Assembly: GCA_027306955.1 (NCBI GenBank)
Contig: DAHUXX010000234.1
Location: forward strand, 1 to 16,468
Direction of reading: 5' to 3'
Length of the DNA: 16,468 nt
Origin: Acetobacteraceae bacterium
Lineage (GTDB): Bacteria > Pseudomonadota > Alphaproteobacteria > Acetobacterales > Acetobacteraceae
This document shows, one piece after another, positions 1 through 6,480 of the stretch (positions are counted from its first letter, which is position 1; every line of letters starts with the position of its first letter). A program made the translations under genes and the position numbers. Under the pieces are notes generated by a model that was not told the origin of the DNA, searched no databases, and saw nothing but the letters and a program-made list of their open reading frames with translations.

Positions 1-464
1 TTCCCCATCGCGTTGCGCACCGGGAACGTCGTGGTGACGGTCTCGCCGTTGGCAAAGCGCAACGTCACCGGCACCGCGCCGCCGGGCTTCACCGCCGCGG
101 TCGGCTGCATGCACATCAGGTGATAGCCGCCGGGCGCGAACACCACCTTGCCATGCGCGGGAAGCGGGATGGATTTCACCATCGCCATCGTCTCCTGCCC
201 GCCCATGTCCATGCTCTTGTGCAGCATCAGCATGCCGCAGCCGGGCGAACTCGCCGCCACCAGGCTCAGCGCAGCCGCGCTGTCGTTGGTCAGCGTGAAA
301 TATCCCGCCGCCGGGCGTGACGGGATGATGCTGCGCATCCACGGCTGGTGCACCGCAACCCCCGGCGGCGGTCCGGCCGCGATCGCGGCCAGCGCCGCGA
401 GGGCGATCGCGATCCTGGAGCCCCGTCCAGGCACGGGCGCGTTCGGCAAGGGCAGCGGCGTCAT
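1..464 (-). CDS. PCu(A)C-type periplasmic copper chaperone (C-terminus cut by window edge)
   Basis: This is a copper chaperone of the PCu(A)C (DUF461) family. It is known to deliver Cu(I) to the CuA/CuB sites of cytochrome c oxidase in the periplasm. The ATG is at 464-462; 154 residues are visible and the frame leaves the window, so only a short C-terminus is missing. Residues 17-31 form a hydrophobic, alanine-rich signal sequence. The family metal motif H(M)-x10-M-x21-H-x-M is exact: His82, Met93, His115 and Met117. The N-terminal mature part (HQPWMR...AAGYFTLTN) is also typical. The start ATG sits at the end of the upstream CtaG-like fragment, whose frame reads through it without a stop. 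That neighbour supports a shared role in oxidase copper loading. No clear Shine-Dalgarno is visible beyond GGAGG about 12 nt upstream. Confidence 0.9.
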   Translation of the reverse strand, partial: MTPLPLPNAPVPGRGSRIAIALAALAAIAAGPPPGVAVHQPWMRSIIPSRPAAGYFTLTNDSAAALSLVAASSPGCGMLMLHKSMDMGGQETMAMVKSIPLPAHGKVVFAPGGYHLMCMQPTAAVKPGGAVPVTLRFANGETVTTTFPVRNAMG

Positions 465-816
465 CCGGGGTTTCCTCCAGGGTGTTTTCGTGCGGGCGCA
501 GCGAGTTCATGACCACCACCACGCCGATGGCGCTCATCATCGCCGGCGGGATCCACGTCATGAGCCCGCCGCAACGCTGCTCCGCCAGCGCGGTGATCGG
601 GGGATAGAGCCGCCCGCAAAGGTTGTAGAAGGGATAAAGGTCGCGGGTCGCGAATGCGATCACGGCGCCGAGTCCGATCTGCGGGAACATCACCAGCACC
701 GAGAGCGCCACGCGCCGCGCCCATCCCGGCGCCCCGCGCCGCAGCGCCAGCCCCGAAACGCCGAGCGCGCCCCCATGCCACGCCCAGCCGCGCAGCCCCC
801 TCGCTCCCCCGGGCAT
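461..816 (-). pseudogene. C-terminal remnant of a caa3_CtaG-like cytochrome oxidase assembly factor
   Basis: A frame opening at the ATG at 816-814 encodes about 118 residues up to the PCu(A)C start. The visible part includes a membrane helix (VALSVLVMFPQIGLGAVIAF), then TRDLYPFYNLCGR, then LAEQRCGGLMTWIPPAMMSA and a final helix. This pattern (dLYP..., dQ..GGL.mWiP) is that of the last two helices of caa3_CtaG-type membrane proteins, which normally have about 250-300 residues and many helices. The N-terminal majority is absent: an in-frame TGA lies at 824-822 and no matching helices appear in the other frames up to 922. The frame also lacks a stop and runs on through the PCu(A)C gene to the window edge. 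One extra base in the CCCC run at 466-469 would give a TGA at 461-463 overlapping the next ATG as ATGA. It is probably a 5'-truncated, frameshifted remnant; a short functional protein or an assembly error cannot be excluded. Confidence 0.55.
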
Positions 817-922
817 CGCCCGTCAGGCCGGAAGCATCGGATACCGCAGCTGACATGCCGGAGCCCTAGGGCGATGCGCCAAACCTTGCAAGCGTCGTTA
901 CGCCGCGCGGTTGAGGCTCCCT

Positions 923-2167
923 TCATCCCCCGCCGCGCACAATCCCGTCGCCGGCGAGCCGCTCGTACTCACCGCCCATCCCCGCCTCCGCCAGCACCGC
1001 GCGGTTATGCTCCCCCAACCCCGGCGCCCTCGTCCGTATGCTCCCCGGGGTCACGCCCATCCGCGGCACCACCGCGTGCATCGGCAGCCGTCCCAAGTCC
1101 TCGTCCGGATACTCCGCGAGCAGCCCGCGCGCCGCCACGTGCGGGTCGCGCATGATCGCCGCGATGTCGTTGATCGGCCCGATCGTCACCTCCGCCGCCT
1201 CGAAGAACGCCACGTTCTGCGCCTGCGTGCGCGCGGCGATGAACGGCGCGATCGCGGCATCGAGCTCGTCCTGGTGGCGCAGCCGGTCGGCGTTGGTACG
1301 AAACCGCGGATCACCGATCATGTCCTCCCGCCCAATCGCCCGGAACAGCCGTTCCGTCATTTTCTGGATCGAGGCGGACAGCCCGACATACCGCCCGTCG
1401 CTGCACCGATAGACATTGCGCGGCGACGCGTTGGTCGAGCGGCTTCCTGTCCGCGGCTTCGCCTTTCCGGTCAGCCGGTAATTCGCCGCCTGCGTGCCCA
1501 GCACCGCGAACAGCGGCTCCAGGAGCGACAGGTCGATCGTCTGCCCGCGCCCGCTCCGCTCCGCCTCGCGCAGCGCGATCGCCGCCGCCGAGGCGCCGTA
1601 CAGCCCCGAGACCGCATCGGCGAGATACATCGGCGGCAGCACCGGCTCCCGGTCGGCAAATCCGTTCATCGAGGCAAATCCCGTGAACCCCTCGATCACC
1701 GTCCCGAACCCCGGCCGCTTCGCGTAAGGCCCGTCCTGCCCCCACCCCGAGATGCGCACCACCACCAGGCGCGGGTTGATCGCGCGCAACGCCTCGGGCG
1801 CCAGCCCCATCGCCTCCAGCACGCCTGGGCGGAAACTCTCCACCAGCATCGCGGCCGCCGGTACCAGGCGCCTTATCACCTCCGCCGCCTCCGGCCGCCG
1901 CAGATCCATGCACAGGCTGCGCTTGTTCCGCGCATACACCTTCCAGTGCGTCGCGATCCCCTCGACGGTCCACGCCCGCAGCGTATCCCCCTCCGGCGGC
2001 TCGATCTTGATCACGTCGGCGCCGAAATCGCCCAGGATCTGCGTCAGCAGGTTCCCCGCGAAAAGCCGCGACAGGTCGAGCACCCGCACGCCCGCGAGTG
2101 TCCCCGCCGCCCCCGGATCGTAATCACGCTGCGCCAGCCCCGGCGCCGCCTCCGCTGGATCGGACAT
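923..2167 (-). CDS. CaiB/BaiF class III CoA-transferase family protein
   Basis: This 414-residue protein belongs to family III CoA-transferases, which move CoA between carboxylic acids through an aspartyl-CoA thioester. The N-terminal Rossmann part has VRVLDLSRLFAGNLLTQILGDFGADVIKIEPPEGD (about 27-61). KRSLCMDLR follows, then VESFRPGVLEAMGL (109-122) and the SGWGQDGPYAKRPGFG segment (140-155). The likely catalytic Asp is Asp184 in MYLADAVSGLYGA, the usual position before the helix with small residues. Length is normal for the family (about 400). The start ATG at 2167 is preceded by a GAGGGG purine run at good spacing. It lies 39 nt downstream of the transglycosylase on the same strand, with no functional link apparent. 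Substrate cannot be told from sequence; formyl-, succinyl- and mesaconyl-CoA-type enzymes all share these features. Confidence 0.9.
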   Translation of the reverse strand: MSDPAEAAPGLAQRDYDPGAAGTLAGVRVLDLSRLFAGNLLTQILGDFGADVIKIEPPEGDTLRAWTVEGIATHWKVYARNKRSLCMDLRRPEAAEVIRRLVPAAAMLVESFRPGVLEAMGLAPEALRAINPRLVVVRISGWGQDGPYAKRPGFGTVIEGFTGFASMNGFADREPVLPPMYLADAVSGLYGASAAAIALREAERSGRGQTIDLSLLEPLFAVLGTQAANYRLTGKAKPRTGSRSTNASPRNVYRCSDGRYVGLSASIQKMTERLFRAIGREDMIGDPRFRTNADRLRHQDELDAAIAPFIAARTQAQNVAFFEAAEVTIGPINDIAAIMRDPHVAARGLLAEYPDEDLGRLPMHAVVPRMGVTPGSIRTRAPGLGEHNRAVLAEAGMGGEYERLAGDGIVRGGG

Positions 2168-2206
2168 CAGCCCCCCCTCGCTCGCCGCAGAGGGTAGAGC
2201 GGTCGC

Positions 2207-3214
2207 CTACCGTTGCGCGAGAGCCAGCCGCCGCGCCATCTGCACCGGCGCCGCCCGATACGCCGCCAGCGACTTGCCGATGCTCCCCGGCGCCAGGCGG
2301 ATGATCGCCGGCGGCGGCCCACGCAGCAGCATGCCGCTGCCGATCGGCATCTTCGGCGCCGCGTTCCACACATTGCGCGACCACATGTTCTCGCTGAACG
2401 CGTTTCCCGCCACTGGCTGCGGCGCGGCGGCCGCGGCAAACGCGAGCCGCGGCGGCAACACCGTCATCCCCGGAGGCGCCGCATGGCCCAGCTCCAGCGG
2501 CCACACCGCCATCACCTCGCGCGCATAGGCGGCGCCGATCGCCGGCGTCTGCGAGTGATAATCGGCGGTCGCCGCGGCCCAGGACCCGGTCGCCGCATGC
2601 AGCGAGGCGAGGAACCTGCCCGCGTAGGCGGCATTCGCCACCGGGTCGAAGGCCTGCTGCAGCGTCGCGAACGCGTGCGGATGGTGCAGAAGGTTCACCT
2701 GCATGCAGCCCATGTCGATGGAGCGGACGCCCCGCGCCTCGTAGCGCAGCACCGCGGCGATCGCCTGCGCCTTGGTTGCGTAGACGTGGCCGGCACCCTC
2801 GACATTGATGCTCCACGGCCAGGGATCGACGCCGCCATGCCCGTTCGGCCGCCCGCTCTCGACGCGCCCGATCGCCTGCATCAGCTCGTGCGGTACATGC
2901 TCCGCTGCTTCCGCGGCCGCGATCGCCTGGCGGCAGGCGATCCCCGGATTCGCCGGGTCAGGCCCGCTCGGCGGCCCAGCGGGCAGCGCCGGGACCGCCC
3001 AGCGGCCGAAGACATCGGTCGGCGCGTTGCGCGGCTGGCCGGAATGCCTGGCCGCGAAACTCGAAAGATAAACCGGCGGCGCCAGCCGGGAGTTGCCGGC
3101 CAGGCTCGGCTGGGCGAGGGCAGCCGATCCAAAAAACGCGACAAACCCTGCAATTAAATGGGAGCGCATGGCCCTGTTTATAGCCGACAGGGTTAGCGGA
3201 ACGTGAGTCCGCAT
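2207..3214 (-). CDS. secreted lytic transglycosylase (SLT domain)
   Basis: This is a putative peptidoglycan lytic transglycosylase exported to the periplasm. I chose the ATG at 3214 (335 residues) because GGAG lies 9 nt upstream. The internal ATG at 3169 (320 residues) begins the compact signal peptide MRSHLIAGFVAFFGSAALAQ but has only AGGG 2 nt away. A TATAAA box at 3182-3177 would give a leaderless message from that second ATG. The catalytic domain shows VPHELMQAIGRVESG with the expected catalytic Glu119 (Glu104 from the shorter start). GCMQVNLLHHP (169-179) is the counterpart of the GLMQ motif, followed by FDPVANAAYAGRFLASL. This is the family 1 SLT layout. The C-terminal 100 residues are proline/alanine rich and unassigned. 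A divergent small RNA gene starts about 90 nt upstream. Confidence 0.88.
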   Translation of the reverse strand: MRTHVPLTLSAINRAMRSHLIAGFVAFFGSAALAQPSLAGNSRLAPPVYLSSFAARHSGQPRNAPTDVFGRWAVPALPAGPPSGPDPANPGIACRQAIAAAEAAEHVPHELMQAIGRVESGRPNGHGGVDPWPWSINVEGAGHVYATKAQAIAAVLRYEARGVRSIDMGCMQVNLLHHPHAFATLQQAFDPVANAAYAGRFLASLHAATGSWAAATADYHSQTPAIGAAYAREVMAVWPLELGHAAPPGMTVLPPRLAFAAAAAPQPVAGNAFSENMWSRNVWNAAPKMPIGSGMLLRGPPPAIIRLAPGSIGKSLAAYRAAPVQMARRLALAQR

Positions 3215-3269
3215 TCGCGCAAGCTCCAAAACGTAACCTTTCACGCGATGCTGCGCTGCAAAATTGCGC

Positions 3270-3298
3270 TTGCAAACGACCGCTACCGTGCCTATCTT
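3270..3298 (+). promoter_or_regulatory. sigma-70-like promoter of the small RNA
   Basis: A -35-like TTGCAA (3270-3275) and a -10-like TATCTT (3293-3298) are separated by 17 nt. Transcription would start near 3305, directly before the hairpin of the small RNA and about 86 nt before its terminator. The fit of spacing and predicted length is the main support; the boxes alone are only moderate. Confidence 0.5.
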
Positions 3299-3304
3299 GT
3301 GCAC

Positions 3305-3391
3305 CGCAGCAAGACGGTTTCGACCGTTTTCCTGCTTCTTGGACGTTTCCTCCCTAAACTTGGCGGTGCCGCAAGGCACCGCCATTTTTTT
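3305..3391 (+). ncRNA. suhB/MmgR-family (alpha-r8) trans-acting small RNA
   Basis: A stand-alone transcript unit lies on the + strand between two - strand genes. Three elements are directly visible. First, a hairpin at 3311-3330 with an 8-bp stem (one G-U pair) closed by a TTCG tetraloop. Second, the exposed decamer TTTCCTCCCT at 3346-3355, framed by GTTT and AAAC so that CCTCCCT sits in a small loop. Third, a strong rho-independent terminator at 3362-3390. A promoter is placed about 10 nt upstream of the first stem. The decamer followed by a GC-rich terminator is, from memory, the signature of the alphaproteobacterial suhB RNA family. Its studied member is MmgR of Sinorhizobium meliloti, linked to polyhydroxybutyrate storage control and about 77 nt long. 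The loop resembles an anti-Shine-Dalgarno sequence, so pairing with ribosome-binding sites is the likely mode of action. Family assignment was not checked with a covariance model. Confidence 0.75.
3362..3391 (+). terminator. rho-independent terminator of the small RNA
   Basis: A perfect 9-bp stem is formed by GGCGGTGCC (3362-3370) and GGCACCGCC (3375-3383) around a GCAA tetraloop. It is followed by A and seven T (3384-3391). The T run is on the + strand only, so it terminates + transcription, and no protein gene lies upstream on that strand. Confidence 0.92.
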
Positions 3392-3397
3392 GTCCGG

Positions 3398-4276
3398 CTA
3401 CCCCGCCGGAACGTCCAGCACCGCCGCCGCGTGCCCCGCAAGATGCGCCACCAGCCGCGTCAGCCGCACGCGCGTCGCCGCGAACCCCGGGCCGCGATTC
3501 AGCGTGGCTTCATCCATGTAGAGCGCCCGGTTCACCTCGATCTGCAACGCATGGACCCGTTCGCGCGGCCGGCCGTAATGGCGGGTGATGTACCCGCCGG
3601 CATACGGGTCGTTACGCCGCACCGAGAACCCTTCCGCGACCAGCGCCTCCTCCACCAGGCGCACCAGCCCGGGGTCGCAGGTCGTGCCGTGCGCGTCCCC
3701 CAGCACGATGTCCGCGCGCCGCCGTGGCAGCATGCTGGCGTCCGGCATGGAGTGGCAATCGACCAGCAGGCAGGTGCCGAACCGAAGCCGTGTGTCCTCG
3801 ACCGCATCGCGCAGCGCCGCGTGGAAGGGCTGCCACGTTGCCGCCACCCGAGCCTGGGCCTCCGCGAAGCAGAGCTTGCCGCGATAGATCGGCTCACCGG
3901 TCGCGACCACCCGCGCGATGGTGCCGAGCCCCGCGCCCACCCGCGCGCTCGCGGTGTTCACCCAGTCCGGCAGCGCGTCCTCGAGCATCGCCGGATCGAG
4001 CTCCCAAGGCTCGCGGTTGGCATCGCAGAACGCACGCGGAAACGTCGCCGCCACCAGCGTCGCGCCATGCGCGGGCGCCGCGGCGAAGAGCTCGTCTACA
4101 TAGCAATCCTCGCTCTGCCGCAGTTGCAGGGGATCGAGCCGCGCCGCCGCCACGAACGCGACCGGGTAGTCGCTGCCGGAATGCGGCGACGCGAACACAA
4201 GCGGCACCGCCGCCGCCGCGGGATGCTCGACACGCACAACCCTGGAATCCGACGCCGGAAGGTCCATCCCCGCCAT
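3398..4276 (-). CDS. N-formylglutamate amidohydrolase family protein
   Basis: The protein matches the N-formylglutamate amidohydrolase (FGase) family. The activity releases formate and glutamate, as in the last step of one histidine-degradation route. Motifs seen in the 292-residue form are FASPHSG (28-34), FCDANREP (83-90), LVDCHSMP (171-178), NDPYAGGYI (222-230) and HALQIEVNR (242-250). His and Asp/Glu residues in these make up the expected metal site. The start is set at the ATG at 4276, with GTGGG 4 nt upstream; another ATG at 4267 and a TTG at 4303 are possible. It lies 31 nt after a small membrane-protein gene on the same strand and converges on the small RNA terminator. No other hut genes are in the window, so the role in histidine catabolism is not supported by context. 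Confidence 0.88.
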   Translation of the reverse strand: MAGMDLPASDSRVVRVEHPAAAAVPLVFASPHSGSDYPVAFVAAARLDPLQLRQSEDCYVDELFAAAPAHGATLVAATFPRAFCDANREPWELDPAMLEDALPDWVNTASARVGAGLGTIARVVATGEPIYRGKLCFAEAQARVAATWQPFHAALRDAVEDTRLRFGTCLLVDCHSMPDASMLPRRRADIVLGDAHGTTCDPGLVRLVEEALVAEGFSVRRNDPYAGGYITRHYGRPRERVHALQIEVNRALYMDEATLNRGPGFAATRVRLTRLVAHLAGHAAAVLDVPAG

Positions 4277-4307
4277 TGAACCCACGAGTGCCGCGATGCG
4301 CAATCAA

Positions 4308-4514
4308 TCAGCGCCGCGCGCCGCGCCGGACATTCTCGAGCAGGATCAGCACCAGGCCGCCGAACAGCAGCCCGCCCGCCACCGGCCCGCCGATCGCGCC
4401 GATGTCGCGCAGCACCGCCACCAGCCCGACCAGCACCAGAATCGCCGCGGCCAGCGAGCCGTCATCGACGAACAGCCCCAGCAGCTCGTCCCACACCGCG
4501 CGCAGCGTGCTCAT
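4308..4514 (-). CDS. small two-helix membrane protein
   Basis: A 68-residue protein that I do not recognise. Its ATG (4514-4512) overlaps the stop of the upstream membrane-protein gene as ATGA, so it is probably translationally coupled. Residues 20-36 (LAAAILVLVGLVAVL) and 42-60 (GGPVAGGLLFGGLVLILLE) are two hydrophobic helices separated by a short RDIGAIGG loop. The N-terminus is mildly acidic (WDELLGLFVDDGS) and the C-terminus basic (NVRRGARR), which suggests the C-terminus faces the cytoplasm. Coupling suggests it works with, or stabilises, the 235-residue neighbour. The gene is real on the basis of the overlap and the clean hydrophobic pattern; function is unknown. Confidence 0.72.
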   Translation of the reverse strand: MSTLRAVWDELLGLFVDDGSLAAAILVLVGLVAVLRDIGAIGGPVAGGLLFGGLVLILLENVRRGARR

Positions 4515-5218
4515 ATCCGCGCCTCCGCGATGCGCACCCCGATGATCGCCGCGAACAGGAACCCGAGCGCCATCGGCAGCAGCGAGAAATCCGCCCCCGG
4601 CCAGGCCGCCCCCACCGATTCGCCGAGCCAGAACGTGCCGAACGCGGAAAGCATGACGCCCACAAGGAATTTCAGCGTGTTCTCCGGTACCAGCGACAGC
4701 GGTCGGTGCAGCAGGAACCCCGTGGCCAGCACCAGCACAGCCGCCGCCGCGGCGCCGAGGCTCGCGGCACCGAGCAAGCCCCGCCCGGTACCCACGGCGA
4801 TCACGATGAACACCACCTCCACGCCTTCCAGCAGCACGCCCTGAAACGCCACGGTGCCGGCGGCGAATTCCGGCCGGCCGCGCAGCAGCTTCCGCTCCTG
4901 GTCGAACGCCGCTTCCTCGTCGTGCAGCGGAATGCGCCCGGCCGCGCGCAGCACCGCCTTGCGCAGCCAGCGCATGCCGAACAGCAGCAACAGCAGCCCG
5001 ATGACACCCTGCATCGCCTCGAGCGGCACCGCGTTCAGCAACGGCCCGAGCACGGCCACCAGCAGCACCAGCGCCGCGAGCCCCGCCCCGGTGCCCAGCA
5101 GCGCCGGCCGCCACCCGCTCGTCACGCCCACAGCGAGCACGATGGTGAACGCCTCCACCACTTCGACCAGCGAGGCAAGGAACGCGGAAAGAATGGCGGT
5201 GAGGTCATGAATCAACAT
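4511..5218 (-). CDS. COG4280-like multi-spanning membrane protein
   Basis: This 235-residue inner-membrane protein has about six to seven hydrophobic segments. It contains an internal repeat: LVEVVEAFTIVLAVG at 17-31 and LLEGVEVVFIVIAVG at 129-143, identical at 9 of 15 positions. Both copies place ExxE within a helix, reminiscent of the REGxE helices of Ftr1-type iron permeases and of other two-repeat transporters. A charged cytoplasmic stretch (98-116, HDEEAAFDQERKLLRGRPE) separates the halves. The start ATG at 5218 has TAAGG about 9 nt upstream. It is followed by the coupled small membrane protein. It resembles the uncharacterised family COG4280 as I remember it. A metal-ion transport role is only an inference from the acidic helix motif. 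Confidence 0.75.
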   Translation of the reverse strand: MLIHDLTAILSAFLASLVEVVEAFTIVLAVGVTSGWRPALLGTGAGLAALVLLVAVLGPLLNAVPLEAMQGVIGLLLLLFGMRWLRKAVLRAAGRIPLHDEEAAFDQERKLLRGRPEFAAGTVAFQGVLLEGVEVVFIVIAVGTGRGLLGAASLGAAAAAVLVLATGFLLHRPLSLVPENTLKFLVGVMLSAFGTFWLGESVGAAWPGADFSLLPMALGFLFAAIIGVRIAEARI

Positions 5219-5325
5219 GGAGGCAACCTTACGCCTCGACGCCGCCGCCGCAACGCCGGGGCGGCCCTTCGCGCCGCCCCACCTTGCGCCGGCACATCAC
5301 CCCGATTACGAAGCGCCCGTCGGAT

Positions 5326-5400
5326 GGGCGCGTAGCTCAGCGGGAGAGCACCACCTTGACACGGTGGGGGTCACAGGTTCAATCCCTGTCGCGCCCACCA
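5326..5400 (+). tRNA. tRNA-Val (anticodon GAC)
   Basis: A complete cloverleaf is visible. The acceptor arms are GGGCGCG (5326-5332) and CGCGCCC (5390-5396). The D arm is GCTC...GAGC. The anticodon stem is CCACC/GGTGG with loop TTGACAC and anticodon GAC at 5358-5360. The T arm is ACAGG-TTCAATC-CCTGT. The discriminator is A5397 and the 3' CCA is encoded (5398-5400). GAC reads GUC/GUU valine codons. It stands alone, with no other tRNA nearby. No poly-T terminator is evident downstream. Confidence 0.97.
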
Positions 5401-5577
5401 TCCGGCAAATCTCCTTTATAAATCAAAGTGTTGTACGTCGGTCGCCCGCGTTGTGCGCCGCCGCCGGCCGGCCTCGCCACGGCCCATTGCCAGCCTCACG
5501 CACAGGCACCACAAAGCCAGCGGCCTGATTGCGTCGCAACGGCCCAACCCGACGACCCAACGTGAACTGAGGTCCCG

Positions 5578-6441
5578 ATGTCCAGCCCGCTCTCGCCCCT
5601 GCGCCCGCGCCGCAGCTTCATCTTCGCGCCGGGCAACCGCCCCGAGATGTTCTCCAAGGCCCTGGCGAGCGGCACGGACATCGTCTGCGTCGATCTCGAG
5701 GACGCGATCGCGCCCAAGGACAAGAATCTCGCCCGCGACGTTGCCTTCGCGGAACTTCCCCAGGCCCAGGGCCCCGAGCGGGTCGAGCGGATCATCCGCA
5801 TCAATTGCCTGCGCACGCTCGACGGGATGGCCGACGTCAAGGCGTTGATCGACGCCAGGCTGCCGATCCCGGCGATCATGCTGCCAAAGGTCAAGGGCCC
5901 GGAGGAGGTGCGCAACCTCTCCGACCTGCTCGACGAGTACAAGAAGCCGACCCGGCTGCATGTCATCATCGAAACGAACGAGGCGCTGGAGGCGGCGCAC
6001 GCGATCGCGCGCGCCAGCAACCGCATCGAGGCCCTGTTCTTCGGCGGCGTCGACATGGCCGCCGACCTGCGTTGCAAGTCCACATGGATGGCCCTGCAAT
6101 ACGCTCGCTCACGCATCGTGCATGCCGCCGCGACGCAAGGACTCGATGTCATTGACGTGCCCTATCTCGACCTCAACGACCGCGAGGGCATGCTGCGCGA
6201 GGCACGGCTTTCCGCCGAGCTCGGCTTCAGCGGCAAGGGTGCGATCCACCCGAAGCAGATCGCCGACATCAACGCGGTCTTCGCCCCCGACGCTGAGACC
6301 GTGGACCACGCCCGCCGCGTCATGGCAGCGTGGGACGCCTGCGAGGGCGGCCTCCTCGTCTTCGAGGGCAAGCTGATCGAGAAGCCGGTGCTGCGCAGCC
6401 TCGCGCGCATCCTGGTCGTCCACGACGCGACCAGCGGCTGA
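5578..6441 (+). CDS. CitE-like CoA-ester lyase (HpcH/HpaI aldolase superfamily)
   Basis: This 287-residue TIM-barrel protein belongs to the CitE/malyl-CoA lyase group, which cleaves or hydrolyses beta-hydroxyacyl-CoA esters such as malyl- or citramalyl-CoA using Mg2+. Visible motifs are RRSFIFAPGNRPEMFSKA (11-28, CoA/substrate loop), CVDLEDAI (37-44), AIMLPKV (99-105), VIIETNEAL (129-137, metal ligand Glu132), FFGGVDMAADL (154-164, metal ligand Asp159) and GFSGKGAIHPKQI near 215-228. Length is normal for the single-domain group. The ATG has TGAGG 6 nt upstream. Clustering with the class III CoA-transferase at 923-2167 is loose and they are separated by unrelated genes, so a joint pathway is not demonstrated. 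Substrate cannot be fixed from sequence alone. Confidence 0.9.
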   Translation: MSSPLSPLRPRRSFIFAPGNRPEMFSKALASGTDIVCVDLEDAIAPKDKNLARDVAFAELPQAQGPERVERIIRINCLRTLDGMADVKALIDARLPIPAIMLPKVKGPEEVRNLSDLLDEYKKPTRLHVIIETNEALEAAHAIARASNRIEALFFGGVDMAADLRCKSTWMALQYARSRIVHAAATQGLDVIDVPYLDLNDREGMLREARLSAELGFSGKGAIHPKQIADINAVFAPDAETVDHARRVMAAWDACEGGLLVFEGKLIEKPVLRSLARILVVHDATSG

Positions 6442-6480
6442 CGCGCGGCCCCGCCGCGCGCCCCCGCCGGAACCGGGCGG

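Noticed and set aside
148..2197. Long + strand frames opposite the copper chaperone and CoA-transferase
   Set aside because: Arg/Pro/His-rich translations with no domain; the - strand genes carry exact family motifs.
6442..6480. GC-rich hairpins between the CitE-like gene and acdS as a bidirectional terminator
   Set aside because: A 7-bp stem exists (6442-6460), but there is no T run on either strand and such palindromes are expected at this GC content.
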